NCBI GenBank assembly: GCA_902488455.1
Contig: CABTWG010000001.1
Location: 40,424 to 104,423, forward strand
Length of the DNA stretch: 64,000 bases
Direction of reading: 5' to 3'
Source of the DNA: an uncultured Peptoniphilus sp.
GTDB lineage: Bacteria; Bacillota; Clostridia; Tissierellales; Peptoniphilaceae
Every line of letters starts with the position of its first letter. The stretch's first letter is position 1. Positions 34,534 through 43,650 of this stretch are shown piece after piece. The position numbers and the translations under genes were made by a program. The notes under the pieces were generated by a model that made no database searches, was not told the origin of the DNA, and was given only the letters and a program-made list of their open reading frames with translations.

Positions 34534-35937
34534 TTAATAGTTCTTTACAAATTCGTAAAGTGATTTAACTGGTACTCCTGTTGCTCCTTTTGGTAGGTAG
34601 CCCTTTTGTGAGTCGCCAAATGCTGGACCTGCTATATCTAGGTGAACCCATGGTCTTTCTTCTACGAAGTTTTCTAAGAATAGTCCTGCTGTGATGGATC
34701 CGCCGCCACCTGGAACTGTGTTTAGTAGGTCAGAAATAGTTCCTTTTACTGATTCTCTATGAACTTCGAAGGTTGGCCATCTCCAAACTAGCTCGCCAGA
34801 TTTTTCGAAAGCATCTGCAATCTTACCATAATTTTCGTCACAGTTAGAAACTGAACCTGTGGTATACATTCCAAGTCCAACGATACATGCTCCTGTAAGT
34901 GTTGCTAAATCAACTATAACTTTTCCGTCGTACTTAGTAGCTGCATAGTAAAGAGCATCTGCAAGGGTTAATCTTCCTTCTGCGTCAGTGTTTCCAACTT
35001 CTATAGTAAGTCCCTTCATTGAGCCGATGATGTCTCCGTTTTTATAAGCATTACCTGAAATTAAGTTTTCACAAGCTGCTACTATTCCAACTACGTTCTT
35101 CTTAATTTTATTCTTTGCAATGGCATGGATTGCTCCTATTACTGCTGCTGATCCACCCATGTCTGATTTCATACTTGCCATTGAACCTGCAGGTTTTATC
35201 GCATATCCACCTGCGTCGTAGGTAAGTCCTTTTCCTACTAGCATGATTGGCTTTTCGTCTGCAACTGGAAGATATTCCATGATTATAAATTTAGGCTCTT
35301 TTTCTGATCCTCTTGCAACTTGTAGGAATGCTTCCATGTTTAGTGCTTCGATTTCAGATTTTCCTAAAACTTTTACATTTACACCTAGATTTCCTAGATC
35401 TTCTTTTGCAAAGTTTGCTAGTACTTCTGGGTACATGTCGTTTGCTGGTGTGTTTACTAGATCTCTAGTTACAAACACCCCTTCAAGCACGTTTTTGTAC
35501 TCTTCTACGATATTTTCTAAACCTTCAGCGCCTTCGATAAATACTGTAGTTTCTCTTTCATCTTCGTCTTTCTTTAGATATTTATCAAATTTGTATGTTG
35601 CTTGTAGTGCACCTTCAACTAGTACTTTAAGCACGTCTTCTTTTGCAAAAGATGCAACTGTCGCAAGTTTAAATACCATGTCTTTCTTTATTTCTATAAC
35701 TTTTTTGGTTCCTGCATAGATTGCACGTCTTAGGTGGTCAAGGTTTTCTTCTTTTCCAATGCCTACGAAGATTCTTTCGCTCTTACCTGGTCCAAGAATG
35801 GTTAGGATATTTCCAAGTTTTGGGCTAAAAGAATCCTTTAAGTAGCCAAGAGTTTCATCACATACATTTAAACCTTCAAAGCTTTCTGGAACAAGGATTA
35901 GTTCTACTCCTTTTCCACTTTCAATTTTAAAATTCAT
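34534..35937 (-). CDS. pepA: Leucyl aminopeptidase (M17 family)
   Basis: Cytosolic di-metal aminopeptidase of 467 residues. The M17 catalytic part includes LVGKGLTYDAGGYAIKP (metal Lys/Asp) near 235, SDMGGSAAVIGA near 259 and the signature NTDAEGRLTLADALYYA near 316, plus DLATLTGACIVGLG near 343. The N-terminal 160 residues are the variable regulatory domain. In this fermenter it probably finishes peptide degradation. AAGGAGAG before the ATG; single gene. Confidence 0.95.
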   Translation of the reverse strand: MNFKIESGKGVELILVPESFEGLNVCDETLGYLKDSFSPKLGNILTILGPGKSERIFVGIGKEENLDHLRRAIYAGTKKVIEIKKDMVFKLATVASFAKEDVLKVLVEGALQATYKFDKYLKKDEDERETTVFIEGAEGLENIVEEYKNVLEGVFVTRDLVNTPANDMYPEVLANFAKEDLGNLGVNVKVLGKSEIEALNMEAFLQVARGSEKEPKFIIMEYLPVADEKPIMLVGKGLTYDAGGYAIKPAGSMASMKSDMGGSAAVIGAIHAIAKNKIKKNVVGIVAACENLISGNAYKNGDIIGSMKGLTIEVGNTDAEGRLTLADALYYAATKYDGKVIVDLATLTGACIVGLGMYTTGSVSNCDENYGKIADAFEKSGELVWRWPTFEVHRESVKGTISDLLNTVPGGGGSITAGLFLENFVEERPWVHLDIAGPAFGDSQKGYLPKGATGVPVKSLYEFVKNY

Positions 35938-36021
35938 TTCTCTCCTTCTTTCTTTAAATTGTCATCTGTTTAAGTATATCAAATATATTTCATCTATTCT
36001 ATCTATTTCATGTCTATATTA

Positions 36022-36062
36022 CCAATAAAAAATGGTAGCAAGTAATTCTTACTACCATAATT
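36022..36062 (-). terminator. Terminator of the aldo/keto reductase gene
   Basis: Minus-strand ATGGTAG and CTACCAT arms around a 13-nt loop, then T6. It lies immediately downstream of the reductase gene and upstream of pepA. Confidence 0.8.
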
Positions 36063-36065
36063 AAT

Positions 36066-37190
36066 TTATTTATTTTCTACCTTTTCTACGACTTCTTTTA
36101 GTGCGTCGATGATCTCTATATGTTGAGGACAGACTGATTCACAGTTTCCACATTCTATACATTCTGATGCCTTGCCATTTTGTCTTGTTGCCAAGTCGTA
36201 ATTGTGCTCGAAGTTTGCAGTTTCATACATCTTCTTTTGATTTAGTATGGAAATCATACTTGGAATCAAAATATTTTGTGGACAGCCTTCGAGGCAGTAT
36301 TCGCAGGTTGTGCAAGGAATTATATCAATGGCATTTAGAATTTCTATGACTTTATCTATTGCTTCCATCTCTTTGTCATTTATTTTTTTGAAGTCCTCCA
36401 TGTATGCCACGTTGTCCTTCATTTCATCTAGACTAGACATGCCAGATAAAACCATTCTAACTCCGTCAAAGGATGAGGCGAATCTGATTGCGTAGCTTGC
36501 CATTGAACCACCGTTTAGATCTTCTATGATATTTCTAGCGTCTTTAGGTAGGTTTGCGAGTTTGCCACCTTTTACTGGTTCCATGATTATGATATCCTTT
36601 TTGTACTTTCTACATACGTCGTAGCAAGCCTTGGACTGTACAATCTTGTCGTTAAAGTCGATATAGTTAAATTGAATTTGAACCATTTCGATCTCTTCAT
36701 GTTCCTTTAGGATTTTTTCTAGAAGTTCTGCACTGTCGTGGAAGGACATTCCTATATGTTTTATAAATCCTCTGTCCTTTAGGGATTTAACCACTTCAAA
36801 TGCGCCACACTTTACATACTTATCATAGTTATTCTTGGTAACGGAGTGGATTAGGTAGTTGTCAAAATATTCAACGCCACAAGTCTTTAGTTGATTCATA
36901 AAGAATGGTTCGATATCTTCATTCTTATCAATATACATGGCGGTAAGTTTATTCGTCAAAATATATTCATCTCTACTATGTCTCGATGAAAGACATTTGT
37001 TAACTGCGACTTCAGAGAAAGTTTGGTGGTAACCGTGGGCTGTGTCGAAGTAGTTGAATCCGTGATCCAAGAAATAGTCCACCATCTCACTTACCTTATC
37101 ATACACTATTTCTTCTTTTCCATCCTTCTCAACTTTTGGAAGTCTCATCATCCCAAACCCGAGAAGCTTGTTTCCAAAATTAATACTCAT
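36066..37190 (-). CDS. Aldo/keto reductase with C-terminal 4Fe-4S ferredoxin domain
   Basis: Residues about 1-275 form an aldo/keto reductase barrel, with catalytic Tyr region YFDTAHGYHQTFSE near 48, Lys in YILTNKLTA near 78 and His-containing YLIHSVTKNN near 112. Residues about 290-374 add a bacterial ferredoxin-like part with cysteine clusters CTTCEYCLEGCP and CIECGNCESVCP. The combination suggests an oxidoreductase able to pass electrons to iron-sulfur clusters; the substrate is unknown. GAGGTG site; single gene. Confidence 0.9.
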   Translation of the reverse strand: MSINFGNKLLGFGMMRLPKVEKDGKEEIVYDKVSEMVDYFLDHGFNYFDTAHGYHQTFSEVAVNKCLSSRHSRDEYILTNKLTAMYIDKNEDIEPFFMNQLKTCGVEYFDNYLIHSVTKNNYDKYVKCGAFEVVKSLKDRGFIKHIGMSFHDSAELLEKILKEHEEIEMVQIQFNYIDFNDKIVQSKACYDVCRKYKKDIIIMEPVKGGKLANLPKDARNIIEDLNGGSMASYAIRFASSFDGVRMVLSGMSSLDEMKDNVAYMEDFKKINDKEMEAIDKVIEILNAIDIIPCTTCEYCLEGCPQNILIPSMISILNQKKMYETANFEHNYDLATRQNGKASECIECGNCESVCPQHIEIIDALKEVVEKVENK

Positions 37191-37298
37191 ATTTACACCT
37201 CTTATTTATATCTTTAAATTAATTGTAACATGTAAAAATTTTTCTTGCCAAAGAAATGGTTTTTATACTAAAGATTTAAAAAATATAATTAAAATCTA

Positions 37299-37327
37299 TT
37301 GACATACTAGAAATAAAATTTTACAAT
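37299..37327 (+). promoter_or_regulatory. Promoter of the metal-transporting ATPase
   Basis: TTGACA at 37299-37304 and TACAAT at 37322-37327, spacer 17 bp. Confidence 0.7.
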
Positions 37328-37339
37328 ATGTATATAAAC

Positions 37340-37359
37340 ATATGAACAAGTATTCATAT
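37340..37359 (+). promoter_or_regulatory. ArsR/SmtB-family-like operator
   Basis: Inverted repeat ATATGAA-N6-TTCATAT, directly downstream of the expected transcription start. It closely resembles the ATATGAAC/TTCATAT operators of zinc/cadmium-sensing ArsR-SmtB repressors. The regulator gene itself is not adjacent. Confidence 0.65.
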
Positions 37360-37426
37360 AAATTTTGTTCTACTCAGTTTGATGAATACAAAAAAATATT
37401 TTAAAATAATTAAAGGAGGAGGATTT

Positions 37427-39502
37427 ATGAAGACAAAGTTTATTTTAAAAGGTTTAAATTGCCCGAACTGTAGCGCAAAAATTGTAGACGATATCAAAAA
37501 ATATGAAGGGATAAAGGACGTAAATTACGACCTTGTAAATCAAATGCTATACGTAGAGCATGAAAAAACTCCCGACCTTAAAAATAAAGTTAAAAGATCT
37601 GTGGATAAATTTGAAGAAGGAATAGAGGTTTTGTCCACTGAAGATGAAGCCAAGGAAGTCTTTGAAGACGATGACGAAAAAAAGGTTTTCAAAAAGAAGA
37701 TGCTTGTCTATTCATTCATTCTTTTGATGCTCATACTAAATCATTTTGTAGATTATAATTTGAATATTAAAAAGGGCGTCTACTTAGTTCTCTTTATTAT
37801 AGTGGGATACGACGTAGTAATTTCTGCTGTTAAGAATATTTTAAAGGGACAACTCTTTGACGAACAGTTCCTTATGACCATAGCCACATTTGCAGCCATT
37901 GCCATAGGAGAGTATCCTGAAGCAGTTGCAGTTATGTTATTCTACTCTGTTGGGGAACTTCTACAAGATATGGCGCTCGACAATTCGAGAAAGAATATCA
38001 AATCTGCTTTGGAAATCAAACCTGATTTCGCAAATGTTCTTGATGATAAGGGTAATTTGATTCTCTACAAGCCAGAAGATGTAGAAGTAGGTCAAATAAT
38101 TTTAGTTAAGCCTGGAGAAAAAGTACCTCTTGACGGTGTGGTGGTAGAAGGTGAATCATTTTTAGATACATCTGTATTAACTGGAGAATCAGTGCCTATT
38201 AAAGCTACCGTTGGCGAAGAACTAAAGAGTGGTTCTATCAATAAATCTCATGCAATCAAGATGAAGGTAACTAAAGAATACTCTGAAGGAGCGGTTGCAA
38301 AGATCATAGACATGGTTGAAAATGCCAGTCAAAGAAAGGCAAATGTAGAAAAGAGCATTACCAAATTTTCAAAAGTTTACACTCCGATTGTCTGTGCTAT
38401 TGCAGCTTTACTCGTAATAATGGGACCTTCTCTATTTAAGATTGAACTTAAAGAAGCGATCTACAGAGCTTGCGTATTCTTAGTTATATCTTGCCCATGT
38501 GCATTTATAATTTCTGTTCCTCTAGGAATCTTCGGAGGAATAGGTGCTGCTTCAAAAAACGGTGTCTTTGTTAAAGGTGGTAACTACTTGGAATCTCTAA
38601 AGGATGTTGGAGTGTTTGTATTTGATAAGACAGGTACCATCACAAAAGGCGTATTTGAAGTTTCAGAAGTGAAATCTTACGAAGGATTTAGCGAAGAAGA
38701 TGTAGTAGAGATAGCTGCTGCTGGAGAAATGTCAAGCAACCATCCTATAGCTAAGGCGATTGTAAGAAAGAGTAAAAATAAAATAAATATTAATGACGTT
38801 GTAGATTTTGAAGAAATCCCAGGCAAGGGAATAAAATATACCTTGGAAGGCAAAGAAGTACTGGTTGGAAATAATAAAATCATAGACACAAAAGAAGTTG
38901 AAGGTACAAATATATTTGTAAGCTATGACAAGAAATTAATCGGCGAGATCACAGTTTCAGATATAATTAAACCGGAAGCCAAAGAATTCATCTCCCAGTT
39001 AAAAGAAAACAATATAAAGACCTACATGCTTTCAGGAGACGAAAAGACAGTAACAGAAAATATCGCAAAAGAAGTTGGAATCGATCATGCAATAGGAGGT
39101 CTACTTCCAGAGGATAAGGTAAGTGAACTTCAAAAGATAAAAGAAAAAGAGAAGAGCCTCGTTTCGTTTGTCGGAGATGGAGTAAACGACAGCCCTGTAA
39201 TAGCCATATCAGACATAGGAATTTCAATGGGTATGACTGGATCAGACATTGCAGTGGAAGCCTCTGACATAGTAATCTTAAAGGACAATTTAAATAAAAT
39301 ATTAGACGGAATTAAGATTTCAAAGAACACAGTTAAAATTGTAAATCAAAATATATTCTTCGCTCTTGGAGTAAAAGTTTTAGTACTTATACTTGCAGGA
39401 TTTGGCCATGCTTCAATATGGCTTGGAGTCTTTGCAGATGTAGGAGTAGCTCTACTATCAGTTCTAAACGCACTAAGAGCATTAAAACCAAAACTATCTT
39501 AA
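37427..39502 (+). CDS. Heavy-metal P-type ATPase, Zn/Cd/Pb type
   Basis: Metal efflux pump of 691 residues. N-terminal metal-binding domain with GLNCPNCSAKI (CxxC); transmembrane metal site ISCPCAFIISVPLGIFGG; phosphorylation motif FDKTGTITKG; HP motif SNHPIAKAI; GDGVNDSPVIAISDIG hinge. PLGIFGG after CPC and the C-terminal FADVGVALLSVLNALRAL point to the ZntA/CadA class rather than copper. The ATG at 37427 has AAAGGAGGAGG; the frame opening at 37379 lies upstream without a site. Regulated probably by the operator in its leader. Confidence 0.92.
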   Translation: MKTKFILKGLNCPNCSAKIVDDIKKYEGIKDVNYDLVNQMLYVEHEKTPDLKNKVKRSVDKFEEGIEVLSTEDEAKEVFEDDDEKKVFKKKMLVYSFILLMLILNHFVDYNLNIKKGVYLVLFIIVGYDVVISAVKNILKGQLFDEQFLMTIATFAAIAIGEYPEAVAVMLFYSVGELLQDMALDNSRKNIKSALEIKPDFANVLDDKGNLILYKPEDVEVGQIILVKPGEKVPLDGVVVEGESFLDTSVLTGESVPIKATVGEELKSGSINKSHAIKMKVTKEYSEGAVAKIIDMVENASQRKANVEKSITKFSKVYTPIVCAIAALLVIMGPSLFKIELKEAIYRACVFLVISCPCAFIISVPLGIFGGIGAASKNGVFVKGGNYLESLKDVGVFVFDKTGTITKGVFEVSEVKSYEGFSEEDVVEIAAAGEMSSNHPIAKAIVRKSKNKININDVVDFEEIPGKGIKYTLEGKEVLVGNNKIIDTKEVEGTNIFVSYDKKLIGEITVSDIIKPEAKEFISQLKENNIKTYMLSGDEKTVTENIAKEVGIDHAIGGLLPEDKVSELQKIKEKEKSLVSFVGDGVNDSPVIAISDIGISMGMTGSDIAVEASDIVILKDNLNKILDGIKISKNTVKIVNQNIFFALGVKVLVLILAGFGHASIWLGVFADVGVALLSVLNALRALKPKLS

Positions 39503-39528
39503 TAAAATAAATTTCACCTATTTGTGAA

Positions 39529-39568
39529 CTAAACCCCAAAATCCTAAAAAGGATCGATGGGGTTTTTT
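39529..39568 (+). terminator. Terminator of the metal ATPase gene
   Basis: AAACCCC ... ATCC/GGAT ... GGGGTTTTTT; near copy of the tdk terminator. Confidence 0.8.
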
Positions 39569-39689
39569 ATTTGAAAAGTTTTGAGGTGAAAAGCTTAATA
39601 AAATATGTTAAGTTTATGAAAAAAATGTATTAAAAGCCGTAAATTATTAGTTTTTAAAAATAAAACTAAACAAAATCAGTGATTTACTA

Positions 39690-39695
39690 TATAAT
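39690..39695 (+). promoter_or_regulatory. -10 element of the ftsEX operon
   Basis: TATAAT at 39690-39695, 17 bp after a weak TAAACA; about 20 bp ahead of the ftsE start. Confidence 0.45.
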
Positions 39696-39713
39696 ACATA
39701 ATGAGGAGAGTAT

Positions 39714-40400
39714 ATGATAGTATTTGAAAATGTATTTAAAGAGTATCCCAACGGATCTCTAGCCCTACAAAATATAAATCTTAACATTCCTGAAGGAGAC
39801 TTTGTATTCCTTGTGGGATCATCTGGAGCAGGAAAATCAACTATGATAAAACTGCTAATAAGAGAACTTCAAGTTACCAGGGGCAAAATTTTAATAGATG
39901 GAAATGATATAACTAAACTTAGAAAATCTAAAATTCCAGAACTTAGAAGGGGAATCTCTGTAGTTTTTCAAGATTTTAGACTTATTCCAAACAAAACTGT
40001 GTACGAAAATGTAGCTTACGCTCTTGAAATAAGAGGATATTCAAAGAAAGATATAAAAGAAAAAGTTTTAAAAGCAGTTGACTTAGTTGGACTTGCTGGC
40101 AAGGAACATTCTAAGCCAGATGAACTTTCTGGAGGAGAGTCTCAAAGAGTTTCAATTGCAAGGGCAATAGTAAACGAAGCCCCAATCCTTGTCTGCGATG
40201 AACCGACAGGAAATCTGGATAATGAAACAGCCTTTGAAATTATGCACACCCTTGAAAATATAAATAAACAAGGCACCACCATAATAATGGCGACACACGC
40301 CCAACAAATTGTAGACAGCATGCAGAAGCGTGTAATCACACTAAACGAAGGCAGAGTAATCTCAGATATAGAATGTGGAGGTTACTATGAAGAAGTTTAG
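39714..40400 (+). CDS. ftsE: Cell division ATP-binding protein FtsE
   Basis: ATPase of the FtsEX complex, which sits at the division site and switches on peptidoglycan hydrolases. The 228 residues show Walker A GSSGAGKST near 36, signature LSGGESQRVSIARAI near 139, Walker B LVCDEPTGNLD near 161 and the FtsE-typical DFRLIPNKTVYENVAYA near 89. Operon with ftsX (overlap of 14 bp) and the M23 hydrolase expected to be its target. Confidence 0.95.
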   Translation: MIVFENVFKEYPNGSLALQNINLNIPEGDFVFLVGSSGAGKSTMIKLLIRELQVTRGKILIDGNDITKLRKSKIPELRRGISVVFQDFRLIPNKTVYENVAYALEIRGYSKKDIKEKVLKAVDLVGLAGKEHSKPDELSGGESQRVSIARAIVNEAPILVCDEPTGNLDNETAFEIMHTLENINKQGTTIIMATHAQQIVDSMQKRVITLNEGRVISDIECGGYYEEV

Positions 40401-41283
40401 ACAGTTTTTAAATGTACTAAAGGACGCATTCAAAGGTATGTGGAGAAACAAAGCCATGGCCATTGCCTCCACAGTATCCATAGCTGCCATGCTAATACTA
40501 TTTGGAATGGTATTTCTATCTGTGCTTAATGTAAACTCACTGGTATACCAAACTACAGGCAAGATCGATAAAGTAATCTTCTACTTGGAAGATGACATCA
40601 CAGAAGATAGAATAAATGGACTCATTTCAGAGATAGCAGAGCATGACCATGTAAAGAATATTTCCTACGTTTCCAAAGAGGAAGCCAAGGAGCAATACAG
40701 AGAATCATTGGAAAGTAAGGGCTATGTCCTTGATTCACTAAAGAATAATGTATTTCCAGCGTCTCTTGTAGTTGTTATGGATTCTCTTGAAGAATCTGAA
40801 AATATTATAGACGACATAAAAGATGAAGAAGGAATAGAATCATATAATTTCCACGGAGATATTATCAACAAGATGCTAAGCGTAGAAAGAGGAATTAAAA
40901 TCCTAGGACTTGGAATAGTATCTATATTGGTATTCGTATCCGTAGTAATTATAAATAACACCATAAAAATCGCGGTATCCAACAGAAGAAGAGAGATATC
41001 CATCATGAAGTACTTAGGAGCGACAAACTCCTATATTAGAGGACCATTCTTAATAGAAGGATGTCTCTTCGGAGTATTTGGAGCGGCTATATCCTACTTT
41101 GTAATAAACAAGGGCTATACGATAATTTACGACAAATTTATGATTGAGCTGATGAAAATGGACCTATTTATACTGAACCCTAAATATATAAACATAGATA
41201 TATTCATCATGTTTTTAGCAATAGGAGTCTGTGTAGGATACCTAGGTTCACTTTTCTCAACAAAAAAATTCTTGGACGTGTAA
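40387..41283 (+). CDS. ftsX: Cell division membrane protein FtsX
   Basis: Partner of FtsE: 298 residues with a transmembrane helix near 20-45, an extracellular domain of about 100 residues (residues 55-155) and three further helices with IKIAVSNRRREISIMKYLGA between them. ATG 40387 has GTGGAGG upstream inside ftsE; the frame opening at 40375 is too close to that site. The extracellular domain is the expected contact for the coiled coil of the next protein. Confidence 0.93.
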   Translation: MKKFRQFLNVLKDAFKGMWRNKAMAIASTVSIAAMLILFGMVFLSVLNVNSLVYQTTGKIDKVIFYLEDDITEDRINGLISEIAEHDHVKNISYVSKEEAKEQYRESLESKGYVLDSLKNNVFPASLVVVMDSLEESENIIDDIKDEEGIESYNFHGDIINKMLSVERGIKILGLGIVSILVFVSVVIINNTIKIAVSNRRREISIMKYLGATNSYIRGPFLIEGCLFGVFGAAISYFVINKGYTIIYDKFMIELMKMDLFILNPKYINIDIFIMFLAIGVCVGYLGSLFSTKKFLDV

Positions 41284-41285
41284 AA

Positions 41286-42473
41286 ATGAAATTTAAAAGA
41301 CTTGTAGCAACTCTTCTATCTTTTAGTTTGCTATTTACAGCAGTATTTGCAAGCTCAAAAGAACTTAAGAAGAAGCGCGACAATAAATTAGATGAAAAGA
41401 TTAAAATTGAACAGAAACTAAAACAGACAAAAGAAAAAGTTAAAAATAAGAACGCAGAAGTATCTTCAGTTGAAGCAGAAATTGCTAAACTTGACGCAGA
41501 GATTTCAAAATACGACAGTTCTATCTTCGATTTAACTCAAAAAATGGACGAGCTAAATGTTGAAATCACTGAGAATGAAAAGAAACTCGACGAAGCAAAC
41601 AAAAATTTGGAAGCTGTGCAAGACGAATTTGGCGAGAGGATGAGAGCCTCTTATATGAATGGTAGGGTTGGATATTTAGAAGTTATTATGAACTCTAAAT
41701 CCATAGAAGAACTACTTAACAATATAGAAATGGCGAAGAGAGTAGCAGAGTCAGATAAAAAAATGATCGACTATGTGGACTTTCAAATAAATCAAATCAA
41801 AGAATCAACAGAGAAGCTAGAAGTAGCTCATGAAGCGCTAGATAGTAGCAAGAAATCGCTAGAAGTACAAAGAGGCAAACTAGCAGTAGCATCAGATAAC
41901 AAAAATAGGTACATGAACTCACTTCTAAGTGATATTGAAAAGTACAAACAAGAATACGAAGCGTCAGAAGCACTTTGGGCAAGCCTAGACAAGGAAATCG
42001 CAAATCTAAAAAAAGAAATAATATCTGCTGAAGCAAAAGAAAGACAGATGGCGACCTCACAAAGGATGAACATCACCACCAGAGCAGGAGCATCACTAGG
42101 CTGGCCAGTGCCAGGTTATACAAGGCTATCTCGTGGATTTGGAATGATGAAACATCCAATCCTTGGATATGTGAAGATGCACACAGGTATAGATATACCG
42201 GCACCAACAGGAACGCCAGCCCTTTCTGCAGCAAAAGGAACAGTACTACTAGCTAAGACTCTAGGGTCATATGGAAATGTAGTAATGGTAGATCACGGAA
42301 ACACAGTAACGGTATATGCCCATCTATCTGCAATAAAGGTTAGACAGGGAGATACGGTTGATAAGGGACAAGTAGTAGGACTCGTAGGCTCCACAGGATT
42401 ATCTACAGGGCCACACCTTCACTTCGAAGTTAGAGTCAATGGAAGCCCACAAAATCCACTTAACTTTGTATAG
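41286..42473 (+). CDS. EnvC/PcsB-type coiled-coil M23 peptidase
   Basis: Secreted murein hydrolase or hydrolase activator of 395 residues: signal peptide (ends AVFA-S near 19), long coiled coil at about 20-255, and a LytM/M23 domain at about 275-395. All zinc-site motifs are present (MHTGIDIPAPTGTP with H and D; GPHLHFEVRVNG), so unlike E. coli EnvC it may be catalytic. It starts 2 bp after ftsX, implying coupling, and is very likely activated by FtsEX. Confidence 0.9.
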   Translation: MKFKRLVATLLSFSLLFTAVFASSKELKKKRDNKLDEKIKIEQKLKQTKEKVKNKNAEVSSVEAEIAKLDAEISKYDSSIFDLTQKMDELNVEITENEKKLDEANKNLEAVQDEFGERMRASYMNGRVGYLEVIMNSKSIEELLNNIEMAKRVAESDKKMIDYVDFQINQIKESTEKLEVAHEALDSSKKSLEVQRGKLAVASDNKNRYMNSLLSDIEKYKQEYEASEALWASLDKEIANLKKEIISAEAKERQMATSQRMNITTRAGASLGWPVPGYTRLSRGFGMMKHPILGYVKMHTGIDIPAPTGTPALSAAKGTVLLAKTLGSYGNVVMVDHGNTVTVYAHLSAIKVRQGDTVDKGQVVGLVGSTGLSTGPHLHFEVRVNGSPQNPLNFV

Positions 42474-42482
42474 GAGAAAAAT

Positions 42483-43649
42483 ATGAAGAAGTTTTTAAAG
42501 TTATTATTAATAATTCTATTAATAATTGGAACAAACCTTATAACATTTGGATTTGTAACCAAGAATTTCCTTGGAGCAGAAGATCAAGAAAAATTCTTGA
42601 AAATAAAACTCTTAGAAAATAAGATAAAAAAAGATTATCTCTATGAAGTCAGTGATGAAGACCTAAGGGACGGAGAACTAAAAGGGATGGTAGCTGCTCT
42701 AAAAGATCCATATTCAGAGTATTTAACAGAAGAAGATCTAAAAGAAATGAACCAAGAAACCTCAGGCTCCTTTTATGGAATAGGATTTACCGTATATAAG
42801 AATGAGAACAATCAAATTGAAGTAGTAAGCCCTATAAAAGACACGCCAGCAGACAGAGCAGGAATCAAGTCAAAAGATATAGTAGTAAAGGTAAATGGCA
42901 AAAACTATACTGGCGATGAGATGAAAGAAGCAATAAAAGTAATAAAGGGCGAAAAGGGAAGCAAAGTTCACCTAACCATCTACAGACCATCCACAAAGAA
43001 AACACTTGAAATGGATGTAGAAAGAGCAGAAATCAAAATAGAAACAGTAATCTCTCACAAAATAGAAAATCTTGGATACATCGGAATCATTCAGTTTAAT
43101 GACCATACAGACGAAGAATTCAAGACTCACTTAGACGAACTTAAAAAACAAAACGTAAAGGGTCTTATCATAGACTTAAGAGGAAACCCAGGTGGAACAG
43201 TATCATCAGTAGTTAAGATTGCAGATATGCTTCTACCAGAAGGAACCATAGTCTCAGCAAAAGATAAAAATCACAAAATAGTCTTCGAATACAAATCAGA
43301 CAAAGACCAATACGATAAACCAATAGTAGTCCTTATAAACGAAGGATCAGCATCAGCATCAGAAATACTTTCTGGAGCGATAAAAGATTTTAATAGAGGT
43401 AAGCTCGTTGGAGTTAAGAGTTTTGGAAAGGGAATAGTTCAAACTGTATTTCCATTCCAAGATGGAACAGGAGTAAAACTTACCACATCAGAATACTTCA
43501 CACCATCAGGGGAAAACATCCACAATATAGGAATAAAACCTGACATAGAAGTAAAGCTAAAAGATGATGTAAAGGGCATCGGCTACGATCACTTGAAAGA
43601 AGATACTCAACTTCAAAAAGCAATAGAAGTCTTAAAGAAAGAAATATAG
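42483..43649 (+). CDS. ctpA: S41 carboxyl-terminal processing protease
   Basis: Exported or membrane-anchored protease of 388 residues: N-terminal hydrophobic anchor (8-28), PDZ domain at about 92-175 (GIGFTVYKNENNQIEVVSP, DIVVKVNGK) and S41 catalytic core with the Ser in NEGSASASEILSGAI near 286 and Lys in GVKSFGKGIVQT near 311. Placed behind the FtsEX hydrolase, it might trim that or other cell-wall enzymes, as Ctp proteases do elsewhere; that is inference. AGGAG site, 9 bp after the M23 gene. Confidence 0.93.
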   Translation: MKKFLKLLLIILLIIGTNLITFGFVTKNFLGAEDQEKFLKIKLLENKIKKDYLYEVSDEDLRDGELKGMVAALKDPYSEYLTEEDLKEMNQETSGSFYGIGFTVYKNENNQIEVVSPIKDTPADRAGIKSKDIVVKVNGKNYTGDEMKEAIKVIKGEKGSKVHLTIYRPSTKKTLEMDVERAEIKIETVISHKIENLGYIGIIQFNDHTDEEFKTHLDELKKQNVKGLIIDLRGNPGGTVSSVVKIADMLLPEGTIVSAKDKNHKIVFEYKSDKDQYDKPIVVLINEGSASASEILSGAIKDFNRGKLVGVKSFGKGIVQTVFPFQDGTGVKLTTSEYFTPSGENIHNIGIKPDIEVKLKDDVKGIGYDHLKEDTQLQKAIEVLKKEI

Positions 43650-43650
43650 T

